Shown piece by piece: positions 11,181-21,474 of a stretch of 37,660 bases of DNA. How positions within the stretch are numbered: the first letter of the stretch is position 1; every line of letters begins with the position of its first letter. Position numbers and translations under genes: made by a program. The DNA comes from an uncultured bacterium. GTDB taxonomy: Bacteria; Auribacterota; Erginobacteria; Erginobacterales; Erginobacteraceae. Location of the stretch: NCBI GenBank assembly GCA_937885075.1, contig CAKZYZ010000305.1:1-37660 (forward strand), given 5' to 3'. The notes beneath the pieces were generated by a model. It saw only the letters and a program-made list of their open reading frames with translations, ran no database searches and was not told the DNA's origin.

Positions 11181-12704
11181 ATGAGGAATCACTGGCAGAC
11201 TCTCAGCACAGTTCTCAGGGACATCGGATCGCTCTTGATTGTCCTGGGAGGGTTCCTCCTCCTTTCGGCGGCCTCGGTCTTTATATTTGGTGAATCCAGA
11301 ACCGGTCTTCTCACCTTCTTTGCCTTTATCGGGCCCGGGATTCTCTCCATCCTCCTGGGAGTTACCATCCGGAGATATCTCCCCCCCGGAGATTTGAACC
11401 GGCTACAGGCCATGCTGGTCTGCAGCCTGGGCTGGATTGTATTTTCTCTGATCGGGGCGCTCCCCTTTGTAATCGCGCTGGATGTCAATTACCTGGACGC
11501 CGTATTTGAAACCATGAGCGGTTTTACCACCACCGGAATCACTGTATTTATCGGCCTCGACCGGTTGCCGAAGAGCATCCTCTTCTGGAGAAGCCTCACG
11601 CAATGGATCGGGGGGTTGGGGATCCTGACCTTCTTTTTAGCCATCAGTTTTCAGGGAAGTAACACTCACCGTCTCTTCGGAGCGGAAAGCCATAAGATAG
11701 ATGTAGGGCGACCGGTACCGGGGGTGGCCAATACTCTGAAGATCCTCTGGGGGATATATATTCTCTTCACAGCGCTGATCGGCCTGGGATTGATTATCTC
11801 CGGAATGGGAATATTTGACAGTATCTGCCAGTCCTTTACCGCACTCTCCACCGGGGGGTTTTCCCCCCACGACGCAAGTATCGGATATTACCGGCTATCC
11901 GGATTTCCTCATTATATCGCCATCGAATACATAATAATCCTGGGAATGCTCCTGGGAGGGACCAACTTCCTCATTCATTACCGTCTGCTAATAGGTAAAT
12001 TCAAATCTATATACACCAATACCGAGTTGCGTTACTGGTTCGGCTTTATCGCAATCTTTATTGTCATTATTATCGGGGAACGGGCCATCCATCTCCAGAG
12101 GGCGGAGGTAGCCCTACCGGAGAATGCGGGCTATATACAGGTATTGGAGAGAAACTTCCGTACAGTAACATTCCAGGTTGTCTCCATCATCACCACCACC
12201 GGTTTCGCCACCCGTGATATCGGCGATCCCTACTTTGGAACCGTGGCCCGCCAGCTCTTTCTGGTTATGATGGTGATCGGAGGATGTGTTGGTTCCACCA
12301 GTGGAGGCTTCAAGGTACTTCGCGCCGCCATAATGGTCAAATCAGTCCGGAGGGAGGTATTCCGTCTTCGGGCTCCCCGGAGTGCTGTTTCAAGCATTAT
12401 TGTCGACGGCAAGCCGGTTAACTCCGATGAGGTCCGGCGGGTCGGGGCATTATTCTTCGCCTGGATAACCCTGTTAGCCGCCGGCGGCATTATTACCGCG
12501 CTCTTCTCGGACCTGCCGGGAATAAGCTCCTTCTCCGGGATGTTCAGCGCTCTGGGTAATATCGGCCCCTGCTACATCCCCGGCAGCGATATCCCCCAGC
12601 TAAACCCGGTAATTAAAATTACCTATATCTTCGGGATGCTGGCCGGCCGTCTGGAGATAATACCAGTGTTGTTACTTTTTAGCCGAAAGGCCTGGAGAAG
12701 TTAG
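11181..12704 (+). CDS. trkH: TrkH-family potassium uptake transporter
   Basis: Multi-TM, SGFTTTGIT, QWIGGLGI, TALSTGGFS, TTTGFATRD, GNIGPCY selectivity loops. Confidence 0.92.
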   Translation: MRNHWQTLSTVLRDIGSLLIVLGGFLLLSAASVFIFGESRTGLLTFFAFIGPGILSILLGVTIRRYLPPGDLNRLQAMLVCSLGWIVFSLIGALPFVIALDVNYLDAVFETMSGFTTTGITVFIGLDRLPKSILFWRSLTQWIGGLGILTFFLAISFQGSNTHRLFGAESHKIDVGRPVPGVANTLKILWGIYILFTALIGLGLIISGMGIFDSICQSFTALSTGGFSPHDASIGYYRLSGFPHYIAIEYIIILGMLLGGTNFLIHYRLLIGKFKSIYTNTELRYWFGFIAIFIVIIIGERAIHLQRAEVALPENAGYIQVLERNFRTVTFQVVSIITTTGFATRDIGDPYFGTVARQLFLVMMVIGGCVGSTSGGFKVLRAAIMVKSVRREVFRLRAPRSAVSSIIVDGKPVNSDEVRRVGALFFAWITLLAAGGIITALFSDLPGISSFSGMFSALGNIGPCYIPGSDIPQLNPVIKITYIFGMLAGRLEIIPVLLLFSRKAWRS

Positions 12705-12710
12705 AAAAGA

Positions 12711-12777
12711 AGTTGAAAGTGCCTAAAGTGAAGAGAAGTTGAAAGTGCCTAAAGTGCGCTAAAGTGCCTAAAGTTAA
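12711..12777. repeat. Nonamer array J1 (AAAGTGCCT)n
   Basis: gttgaaagtgcctaaagtgaagagaagttgaaagtgcctaaagtgcgctaaagtgcctaaagtt. Confidence 0.7.
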
Positions 12778-13016
12778 AAACCCCGCCTCACCAGCCCGGA
12801 AAAATGAGCACAGGACACGGGCGAAGGAGGCACTATTTTGCTTAATTTATTTACAATTATTGGCGAAGATCCGGCCGCCTCCAGATTGATAATTCCGAAA
12901 AGGTAATTTAAAATTTAGGTTTTGTTCTGAATTTTAATGTTGTAAACTGTGTTTTTGATTTAATAATGCTAATGAAAAATACAATCGTCGCTGGAAAGTA
13001 AATATTGAACAAACCT

Positions 13017-13085
13017 GTTCTCTCGTAGTGGCTGCCTTCAGGCTGCCACTAGTGGCGACCTGAAGGTCGCCGCTACGAGCACGGG
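13017..13085. repeat. Family A core, degenerate copy A2
   Basis: ctcgtagtggctgccttcaggctgccactagtggcgacctgaaggtcgccgctacgag; GTAAGCTT ends missing. Confidence 0.75.
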
Positions 13086-13112
13086 GCAACGAGATCACTG
13101 AAAAACCAGGCG

Positions 13113-13295
13113 AAAGCAACAACTTTAGGCACTTTAGCGCACTTTAGGCACTTCAAACTTCTTCGCGGCTGATTTAGACTAACACCCGGTGGCGACCTGA
13201 AGGTCGCCGCTACGAGCACCGGGCAACGACCACCGGAAGACCAGGCAAAAGCAACAACTTTAGGCACTTTAAACTTTAGGCACTTCAAACTCTTC
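13113..13295. repeat. Nonamer arrays J2/J3 with a partial family A core (A3) between them
   Basis: caacaactttaggcactttagcgcactttaggcacttcaaac ... ggtggcgacctgaaggtcgccgctacgag ... caacaactttaggcactttaaactttaggcacttcaaac. Confidence 0.7.
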
Positions 13296-13299
13296 TCTC

Positions 13300-13974
13300 A
13301 TGTACATTATCATCGCAGGAGCAGGACTGATCGGCCGTGAAACCACCATCATGCTGACGGGGAATAAACATGATGTGGTGGTTATTGATTCCGATCGCGA
13401 GGTCTGTAACAAGATTCACGCGGATACCGGAGCCATGGCGGTCAACGGTAACGCGACCAACATCAGAGTCCTGATCGAGGCGGGCGCCGGGAAAGCCGAT
13501 GTTGTCATCGCCGTTATGGATAATGACGCCGATAACATCTCCTGCGCCCTGCTCTCCAAAAGCCTGGGAGTTCCGCGAATTATCGCGCGGCTGATGGATC
13601 CCCGTTATGAGCAGGCCTATAAACTGGCCGGAGTTACCTCGGTGGTCAGGATGGCCGACCTCCTGCTCAATCAGATTATCATGGAAGTGGAACAGCCCCG
13701 GGTCCGGAAGATCATGGTGCTGGGCGGCGGCAAAGCCCAGATCTACGCGGTTAAAATCCCCGACAAGGCCCGGAGTATCGGGATGGCAATCCGGGAGATC
13801 ACCCTGGAGAAAAGATTTCCCAAGGAATGCGTCTTTACCGGTGTCTACCGGGAAGAAGAAGGAGAGTTTATCTTCCCCCGGGGAGATTATATAATCCGGG
13901 GAGGAGATACCGTCTCCCTGGTATCAACCACCCGCTATATTAAACCGGCCACTGATTTCCTTACTAAGGTATAA
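13300..13974 (+). CDS. trkA: TrkA-family potassium channel regulatory subunit
   Basis: MYIIIAGAGLIGRETTIML Rossmann TrkA_N; C-terminal TrkA_C. Confidence 0.92.
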   Translation: MYIIIAGAGLIGRETTIMLTGNKHDVVVIDSDREVCNKIHADTGAMAVNGNATNIRVLIEAGAGKADVVIAVMDNDADNISCALLSKSLGVPRIIARLMDPRYEQAYKLAGVTSVVRMADLLLNQIIMEVEQPRVRKIMVLGGGKAQIYAVKIPDKARSIGMAIREITLEKRFPKECVFTGVYREEEGEFIFPRGDYIIRGGDTVSLVSTTRYIKPATDFLTKV

Positions 13975-14026
13975 TTAGTATAAATATAAACAGAACTATT
14001 AATGGCAGGACTATTTTGACCAGACT

Positions 14027-14189
14027 ATTTTGGGACAGGACGATTAAAAAAGAAAGGTAAGCAGTAAGCAGTAAGCGGTGAGCAGTGGAGCCGGTTGCCA
14101 GGTGATGTTTACCGCTTACTGCTTACCGTTTACTGATTACTGTTCTTTGAAAAGGGTCCGAGGTAGGTGGAATCGTCCTGTCCCAAAAT
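14027..14189. mobile_element. Family B TIR element, most complete copy (B2)
   Basis: Perfect 19-bp TIRs ATTTTGGGACAGGACGATT / AATCGTCCTGTCCCAAAAT; interior of inverted heptamer arrays. Confidence 0.8.
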
Positions 14190-14244
14190 CGTTTTGTCAT
14201 AATGTTTGCGAAGTTATTTTTTAAACTGAGGCGATGAAAAAGAA

Positions 14245-15894
14245 ATGAATATTACCATTGCGCAACTGAATTCCATTGTCGGAGATATAACGGGGAATCT
14301 TGCCCGGGTTAAGGAGGCCATCACGGGCCTAAATAAGGAGACTGACCTGATTGTATTTCCGGAATTATTTATTACCGGATCTGTGCCGCGGGATCTCCTG
14401 AAGCTATCCTGGTTCATCAAAAAAGCAGAAGAAGCGGTCATGAACCTGGTGAAATTTTCTGCCGGTTATCCTGATCTGGGAATCATTATCGGTGCCCCTC
14501 TCCCTACCGGAGAAAGAGATGGTATCGGTCTCTATAACGCCGCGCTCCTGATATCCGGGGGAGAGATTCTCCTGAAACAGGCTAAATCGATACTCCCTTC
14601 TTATGATATCTCCGATGACGGGAGATATTTTGACCCTTCACCAGGTCTGAAGACAATCCCCTTCAAAGATGAGATCCTGGGGCTCACTATCGCCGAAGAC
14701 GCCGGGAACTATCCCGGCCTCTGGGAACAGAGATTTTTTCCGACCGATCCGATGGCCGATCTGGCGAAAAAAGGAGCCACCATCTTCATCAATATTGCGT
14801 CGTCACCTTTCACCGTCGGCGGCGATGAGGTCCGGTTCAATGTCCTGAAAAACCAGGCGCGGCATTATCGGATCCCTCTTCTCTTTGTCAATGCTATCGG
14901 CGGGAATGACGAATTGATCTTTGACGGCGGAAGTCTCTTACTCGATCAAGAAGGACGGGTGGTAGAGCTCTTCCCATACTTTGAAGAGCTGATTGCCGCC
15001 GTTGACACCTCTCTCGCGGGTATAGAGGATCGGTTTAGACCCCGGGATAAGATCGAGTCCATCCATGACGCGCTCGTTCTCGGCCTCCGGGATTATATGA
15101 AGAAGTGCGGGTTTATCGGGGCGATAATCGGTCTCTCCGGCGGAATCGACTCCGCGGTTACCTGCGCGCTGGCGGTGGAAGCGGCCGGGAGTAAAAATGT
15201 CTCCGGGATCGCGATGCCGTCGATCTACACCTCGGATGAGAGCAACCGCCTGGCGGAAGAACTGGCGGAGAACCTGGAGATTAATCTGACAGTTATCCCG
15301 ATCTCTCCCATCTTTGAATCCTATACCGCCGGACTGGGGGATCACCTGGAAGGCGACGCGGAGAAGAAGAGCCTGGCAATGGAGAATATTCAGGCCCGGA
15401 TCCGGGGGAATATTCTCATGACCTTCTCCAACCGATTCGGACCGATCGTTCTCTCCACCGGGAACAAAAGCGAATCGGCAACCGGTTACTGCACTCTCTA
15501 CGGCGATCTGACCGGAGGTCTGGCGGTGATATCCGACCTGTTTAAAACTACCGTCTATGAACTGGCCGAGTATATCAATCGCCAGGATGAGATTATTCCC
15601 CGGGGGATAATAGACCGACCACCGTCAGCGGAACTCAAACCGGATCAGACCGATCAGGATACCCTCCCCCCCTACCCTCTTCTTGACCGGATCCTACGCT
15701 GGTATCTGGAAGAGGGGAGATCAGCGGATGAGATCGAAGCGATGGGGATCGATTCCGAAGTCATAGACTGGGTAATCCGGGCGATAGCGAAGAGTGAGTA
15801 TAAGAAACATCAGGCTCCTCCAGGTCTGAAGGTAACCGGGAAAGCATTCGGCGCGGGCCGGAGAATGCCGATCGCCTGTCACGTCCTGATTTAA
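14245..15894 (+). CDS. nadE: Glutamine-hydrolysing NAD+ synthetase (nitrilase + NadE)
   Basis: N-terminal nitrilase (MNITIAQLNSIVGDITGN), C-terminal GLSGGIDSAVTCALA PP-loop, STGNKSE. Confidence 0.95.
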   Translation: MNITIAQLNSIVGDITGNLARVKEAITGLNKETDLIVFPELFITGSVPRDLLKLSWFIKKAEEAVMNLVKFSAGYPDLGIIIGAPLPTGERDGIGLYNAALLISGGEILLKQAKSILPSYDISDDGRYFDPSPGLKTIPFKDEILGLTIAEDAGNYPGLWEQRFFPTDPMADLAKKGATIFINIASSPFTVGGDEVRFNVLKNQARHYRIPLLFVNAIGGNDELIFDGGSLLLDQEGRVVELFPYFEELIAAVDTSLAGIEDRFRPRDKIESIHDALVLGLRDYMKKCGFIGAIIGLSGGIDSAVTCALAVEAAGSKNVSGIAMPSIYTSDESNRLAEELAENLEINLTVIPISPIFESYTAGLGDHLEGDAEKKSLAMENIQARIRGNILMTFSNRFGPIVLSTGNKSESATGYCTLYGDLTGGLAVISDLFKTTVYELAEYINRQDEIIPRGIIDRPPSAELKPDQTDQDTLPPYPLLDRILRWYLEEGRSADEIEAMGIDSEVIDWVIRAIAKSEYKKHQAPPGLKVTGKAFGAGRRMPIACHVLI

Positions 15895-15929
15895 AGTTGT
15901 CACTTTTTGCTTGTTAAAACTACTTCTTT

Positions 15930-16066
15930 CCCCTACCTCGGACCCTTTTTAAAGAACAGTAATCAGTAAACGGTAAGCAGTAAGCGGTAAACGTCACCTG
16001 GCAACCGAGTCCACTGCTCACCGCTCACCGCTTACTGCTTACCTTTCTTTTTCAATCGTCCTGTCT
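15930..16066. repeat. Family B heptamer element copy B3 (inverted relative to B2)
   Basis: cctacctcggaccctttttaaagaacagtaatcagtaaacggtaagcagtaagcggtaaacgtcacctggcaaccgag...caatcgtcctgtc, near-identical to the reverse complement of B2. Confidence 0.85.
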
Positions 16067-16126
16067 AAATTTCTTTTTGCTAGGGCTATTCCTTGTTGGA
16101 TGTTGGATATTCTGTCCCCCCATTCC

Positions 16127-16792
16127 CTATTCCCCAAACTCAGGTATCTCTAATATATTGCTCAACGGCTGGGGATTTCCGTAGGGGCCTTCGGCGAATT
16201 CGGCTAGAAACAGCGGCCATTCCGCCGGAGCAACTATCTCCATTACAATCTCTCCTTCTTCATCCTGGAAGAGTTTCGAATTTTTACTATCCAGGAGAAA
16301 TCTATTGGATGGGGTGTCTTGAGTCTGGAGGCAGATCCTGACATCCCCGCTAAAAGGTTTTAACTTTTTATAGCTGAGCTTGAGGTTAGCTTTATCCTCG
16401 CCTTCCAGGGATATCTCATATATATCGCCCCCTTCCGGTTCGTAGTCGGAATCCGCCACGATACTCTTAAATAGCATCGTAACCTTTTCGTCTTCGACTG
16501 GAACGGCCGGCTCCTCTCCCAATGCCGTCCGACAGACAGTCAGTCGGTTATCTACCGTCGCCGAGTTCCAATCCGGAAAATCCTGCCGGATCTTCTCCAG
16601 CAGGTAAGAGGCGGTAGTATATTGATCACGGGCCGAGTCGGTATCTCCCTTTAATTGAGACGCGTTCGCGTCACTCATCATCCCCTCTACATTCCGAAAG
16701 AGCAGTCCGGGGATATCATCTTCCCCAAAAGCTGTTCCTGACTGAATAAACAGACTTACCGACATTACAAGTAATAGAATTTTTATTAACAT
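16127..16792 (-). CDS. Secreted hypothetical protein
   Basis: Signal peptide MLIKILLLVMSVSLFIQSGTAFGED; coding frame intact. Confidence 0.6.
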   Translation of the reverse strand: MLIKILLLVMSVSLFIQSGTAFGEDDIPGLLFRNVEGMMSDANASQLKGDTDSARDQYTTASYLLEKIRQDFPDWNSATVDNRLTVCRTALGEEPAVPVEDEKVTMLFKSIVADSDYEPEGGDIYEISLEGEDKANLKLSYKKLKPFSGDVRICLQTQDTPSNRFLLDSKNSKLFQDEEGEIVMEIVAPAEWPLFLAEFAEGPYGNPQPLSNILEIPEFGE

Positions 16793-16830
16793 AACGATCT
16801 CCTTTAATCTTCTGTGTTCTTCCCCCTATA

Positions 16831-18405
16831 TTACTTCATCTGTGCGCTTAATATACGGCTTATCCCGGCCAGCGAGTAAGGTTTGGCTATCATCCCCGCG
16901 AAACCAGCCCTCTCATAGTCGGCCATCACCGAGTCAATCGAATAACCACTGGAGACAATTGCTTTCACTTCCGGGTCAATCTCCTTCAGTCTCTCCAGCG
17001 CTTCCTCCCCCCCCATCCCGCCTTTCACCGTCAAATCGAGTATCACCGCCACAAACGGCCTTCCGGACTCTCTGGCTTCCCTGTACTTCTCCACCGCTTC
17101 CTCCCCATCCACTGCTGTCTCCACCTCATAGCCCAGTTGCTCTATCAGACGTGCCGCCACCTTCCGTATCATCTCCTCATCATCCAACAGGAGCACTCTC
17201 CCCTCCCCTAAAATTATATCTTCTTTCATCTTTTTCTCTTGAGGTTCCTCTTTCGAGGCGGGAACGTAGATAATAAATGTGGTACCTTTCCCCGGTTCCG
17301 ATACCGCCCGGATAGCGCCGGAGTGATTTCTCACGATCGAGTAAACGCTGGCCAACCCCAGCCCGCTTCCCCTCTGTTTTGTGGTAAAATACGGGTCGAA
17401 TATCTTCTCTATATACTCTTTGGGGATTCCCACTCCTTTATCCGCCACCTCCACCTTTACAAATCTACCTCCTTCAATTGATGGCACCGCTCCTTTCTTA
17501 AGTTCCACGTTCCCCGCCCGCACTTCTATCTCCCCCCCTTCCGGCATCGCCTGGACGGCATTGATCACCAGGTTACTGATCACCTGATCAATCTGCCCCC
17601 GGTCCGCTTCCACCGGCCAGAGATCCCGAGAAATATCGAACCGGCAGCTCACATTGGATCCGTGGGTGGCAAATCCAGTTACCTCTTTCAGCAGTTCTCC
17701 GACCCGGATCACCTCCTTCACCGGCTTCCCCCCCCGGGAAAAGGTAAGAAGCTGATGGGTCAGCCCCTGGGCCCGGAGGCAGGCCGCCTCCGCTTCGACA
17801 AGTGGCTTATACAGTTCACTCCCCTCTTCGGCATAGATCCGGGCATAGGAGACATTTCCCAGGATAGCAGCCAGGATATTGTTGAAATCATGAGCTATCC
17901 CACCGGCCAGCGTACCCATCGACTCCAGCTTCCGGGCATTTATAAGTTCTTCCTCCATCAGCTTCCGTTCGGTGATATTCTCCGATATTCCCACGTACCC
18001 CAGAACCTGGCCTGAAGAATCCGCCAGAGGAGTCAGCTTGAGATTGATCGTTATCAGATCTCCATCTTTCCGCCGGTTGAATATCTCTCCTTCCCAGAAA
18101 CCGTCGGAAGCCTCGGCTGCGATCAGCCCCGCCAGATCAATCGGGTTACCCGGAATCCCCTCAAAATACTTATTCGCTTTCAACCCCATCAGCTCTTCCG
18201 GATTATAGCCCAGCAGATCAGTACAGGCCGCGTTGACATAAACAATCTTATGTTCAAGGTCGGTGATGACCACCATCTCGCTCAGCCCTTCCAGGGCAAA
18301 GAAGAAGGCGGAGAGAGGATCAGGTTCCCGGGGCGCAGTCTCTAGGCCGGTTAGGTCCCGGCGGATCTTCGACAATTCTTCTAATAAGGATGGATTGGGT
18401 TTCAT
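16831..18405 (-). CDS. PAS - histidine kinase - receiver hybrid sensor kinase
   Basis: GGIAHDFNNILAAILGN H-box, DKGVGIPKEYIEKIFDPYFTTK..GSGLGLASVY ATPase motifs, C-terminal REC VLLLDDEE..VILDLTVKGGMGG. Confidence 0.93.
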   Translation of the reverse strand: MKPNPSLLEELSKIRRDLTGLETAPREPDPLSAFFFALEGLSEMVVITDLEHKIVYVNAACTDLLGYNPEELMGLKANKYFEGIPGNPIDLAGLIAAEASDGFWEGEIFNRRKDGDLITINLKLTPLADSSGQVLGYVGISENITERKLMEEELINARKLESMGTLAGGIAHDFNNILAAILGNVSYARIYAEEGSELYKPLVEAEAACLRAQGLTHQLLTFSRGGKPVKEVIRVGELLKEVTGFATHGSNVSCRFDISRDLWPVEADRGQIDQVISNLVINAVQAMPEGGEIEVRAGNVELKKGAVPSIEGGRFVKVEVADKGVGIPKEYIEKIFDPYFTTKQRGSGLGLASVYSIVRNHSGAIRAVSEPGKGTTFIIYVPASKEEPQEKKMKEDIILGEGRVLLLDDEEMIRKVAARLIEQLGYEVETAVDGEEAVEKYREARESGRPFVAVILDLTVKGGMGGEEALERLKEIDPEVKAIVSSGYSIDSVMADYERAGFAGMIAKPYSLAGISRILSAQMK

Positions 18406-18450
18406 TCTATCTACACAGATTAGAAGATGGGGGGAGTGATCAGTAGAAGG

Positions 18451-18576
18451 CTAGTTATCGGTTATCGGTAAAATCATACCCAGTGAAGGGATATTAATCG
18501 GTAATCGGTAATCGGTTATCAGTAAAATCAAACCCGGTAAAAGGATAGTAATCGGTAATCAGTTATCGGGAATCAG
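18451..18576. repeat. Heptamer array H1 (GTAATCG/GTTATCG)n
   Basis: gttatcggttatcggtaaaatc...attaatcggtaatcggtaatcggttatcagtaaaatc...agtaatcggtaatcagttatcggg. Confidence 0.8.
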
Positions 18577-18588
18577 AACCTTTGATCT

Positions 18589-19026
18589 TTATGTTTTACC
18601 GACATCTCCATTGATCTCTTCAATGCTATATTCGACTGTTTCTTCTTTTATCAACTTCCCACAAAACTGCGACGATTTCCGTATCATTCCGTTGAGCATT
18701 CTCCCGATCTTCTGATACCGGTCTATTATTTCTTCATGCCTTGAAATATCGATATAGCCACAATCTAATGAAGTACCAAGCCAATGCTGGGTTTCTTGTT
18801 GTTCTCCATCAGAATCGGTTAACTTACTTATAAAATGATCCGGGTATCTTCTCTTCGCCCAGGCCTCGGCAAGCTGAGCTCCCACCGACCTTGAGGACCT
18901 ACGAATTTGAGATATTAAAGAATACCGCTCTTCTTTAGGGTAGGTTTTAGTTATCTCAAAGATCTCTTTCGCCAACTGTCGGGCAAGCTTATAGACTTCA
19001 AGATCACGATAACTTTTTACATACAT
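18589..19026 (-). CDS. Four-helix-bundle protein (23S rRNA intervening-sequence protein family, Avd-related fold)
   Basis: YRDLEVYKLARQLAKEIFEITKTYPKEERYSLISQIRRSSRSVGAQLAEAWAKRRY..F is the S23/IVP family signature; SD GGAGGAG upstream of ATG. Confidence 0.92.
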   Translation of the reverse strand: MYVKSYRDLEVYKLARQLAKEIFEITKTYPKEERYSLISQIRRSSRSVGAQLAEAWAKRRYPDHFISKLTDSDGEQQETQHWLGTSLDCGYIDISRHEEIIDRYQKIGRMLNGMIRKSSQFCGKLIKEETVEYSIEEINGDVGKT

Positions 19027-19044
19027 TAAGATATCTCCTCCCTG

Positions 19045-19126
19045 ATTACCAATCGCCGATCACTGATTACCGATCACCGTCCTGTCACCGATTACTGATA
19101 ACCGATTACCGTCCTGTCACCGGACC
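19045..19126. repeat. Heptamer array H2 (inverted relative to H1)
   Basis: gattaccaatcgccgatcactgattaccgatcaccgtcctgtcaccgattactgataaccgattaccgtcctgtcacc; contains the CGTCCTGTC of family B TIRs. Confidence 0.8.
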
Positions 19127-20076
19127 TGCCCACGCCAGTAATCAAGAATTGTCTTCAAGGTCTCATCGATTGAAAATTCCGGTTCCCAGCCGGTGGCTTC
19201 AGTAAAACGGGTATGGTCGCCCTGGAAGATCGGCACTTCGGAGTCGCGCATTCTCTCCGGATCCTGGACAATCTCAATCTCAACATCACTCAAAGCCAAC
19301 AACTTATCCAGGATATCCTTGATCTTATAAGCTCTTCCCGAGCATATATTATAGGGATCAGCCGGCTCACAGTACTCCGCGGCCAGCCGGTAAGCCCGAA
19401 CCATATCCCGGACATCGGTAAAATCACGGGAGGCCTGGAGATTTCCCACCTTCAGAACCGGATCTTGCTTCCCGGCCTCGATCCGGGCAATCTGGAGGGC
19501 GAAGGCGGATGTGACAAAACTCGGGCGCTGGCCGGGGCCGATATGATTAAACGGCCTTAATACCACGCATTTCACCCCCTTAACCCGATGATAGTAGGAA
19601 GCCGTCTCTTCCGCGCAGACCTTGGTAAGCGCGTAGATGTTCAAAGGCCTGAAGACATTATCCTCGGTGAGCGGCATCCGGGATCTATCAGCGTCTCCAT
19701 AGACTTCAGCGGAGCTGATAAGAATTACCCCGGCATCAGGCGCGTTCTCCCGGGCCTCTTCCAGCATGTTAAGGCTTCCCTTAACATTAATTTCGAAAGC
19801 CATCTGCGGGGCATTCTGAGCATCAGGAACGAATGAGGTTCCGGCCAGATGAAATATCGTATCCGGTCTCTGCTTCCTGATCACATGTCCCACATCCTTG
19901 GAACTTAGGATATCGCACTCATCCACCCGGACCCGGTATATAAGATCGGTGAGATTATTCAAGACCGCGCCATGACGTTCAATCCCGGAGACTATCCAGC
20001 CCTGCCCGATAAGCTCCCTCGCCAGATGACTGCCGGCGAAGCCGGCTATTCCGGTTATTAAAGCGCGTTTCGTCAT
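19117..20076 (-). CDS. NAD-dependent epimerase/dehydratase, GDP-6-deoxy-D-mannose reductase-like
   Basis: RALITGIAGFAGSHLARELI; FHLAGTSFV; ISSAEVYG; YALTK; adjacent to gmd. Confidence 0.85.
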   Translation of the reverse strand: MTKRALITGIAGFAGSHLARELIGQGWIVSGIERHGAVLNNLTDLIYRVRVDECDILSSKDVGHVIRKQRPDTIFHLAGTSFVPDAQNAPQMAFEINVKGSLNMLEEARENAPDAGVILISSAEVYGDADRSRMPLTEDNVFRPLNIYALTKVCAEETASYYHRVKGVKCVVLRPFNHIGPGQRPSFVTSAFALQIARIEAGKQDPVLKVGNLQASRDFTDVRDMVRAYRLAAEYCEPADPYNICSGRAYKIKDILDKLLALSDVEIEIVQDPERMRDSEVPIFQGDHTRFTEATGWEPEFSIDETLKTILDYWRGQVR

Positions 20077-20106
20077 TTAATGCCCCTTCTCAGGTAGAAA
20101 TTATAA

Positions 20107-21293
<1,187 letters not shown>

Positions 21294-21474
21294 TCAGATC
21301 CTCATGATGCTACATATAGTAACACTGTTTAAAGTAATTCTCTTCGCCAATGGATATTGGAAAATTTCGAAGCAGTAAAATATCCAGGCTTCTTTTAACA
21401 TAAATCATTGCTTTGCGATAACCATTTTTCTAAATAGACTATCTTGAATCGCACCTCGATTCACGGCAGGGTAT

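Noticed and set aside
18589-19026. Avd of a diversity-generating retroelement
   Set aside because: No RT, TR or VR nearby; sequence fits the wider four-helix-bundle/IVP family.
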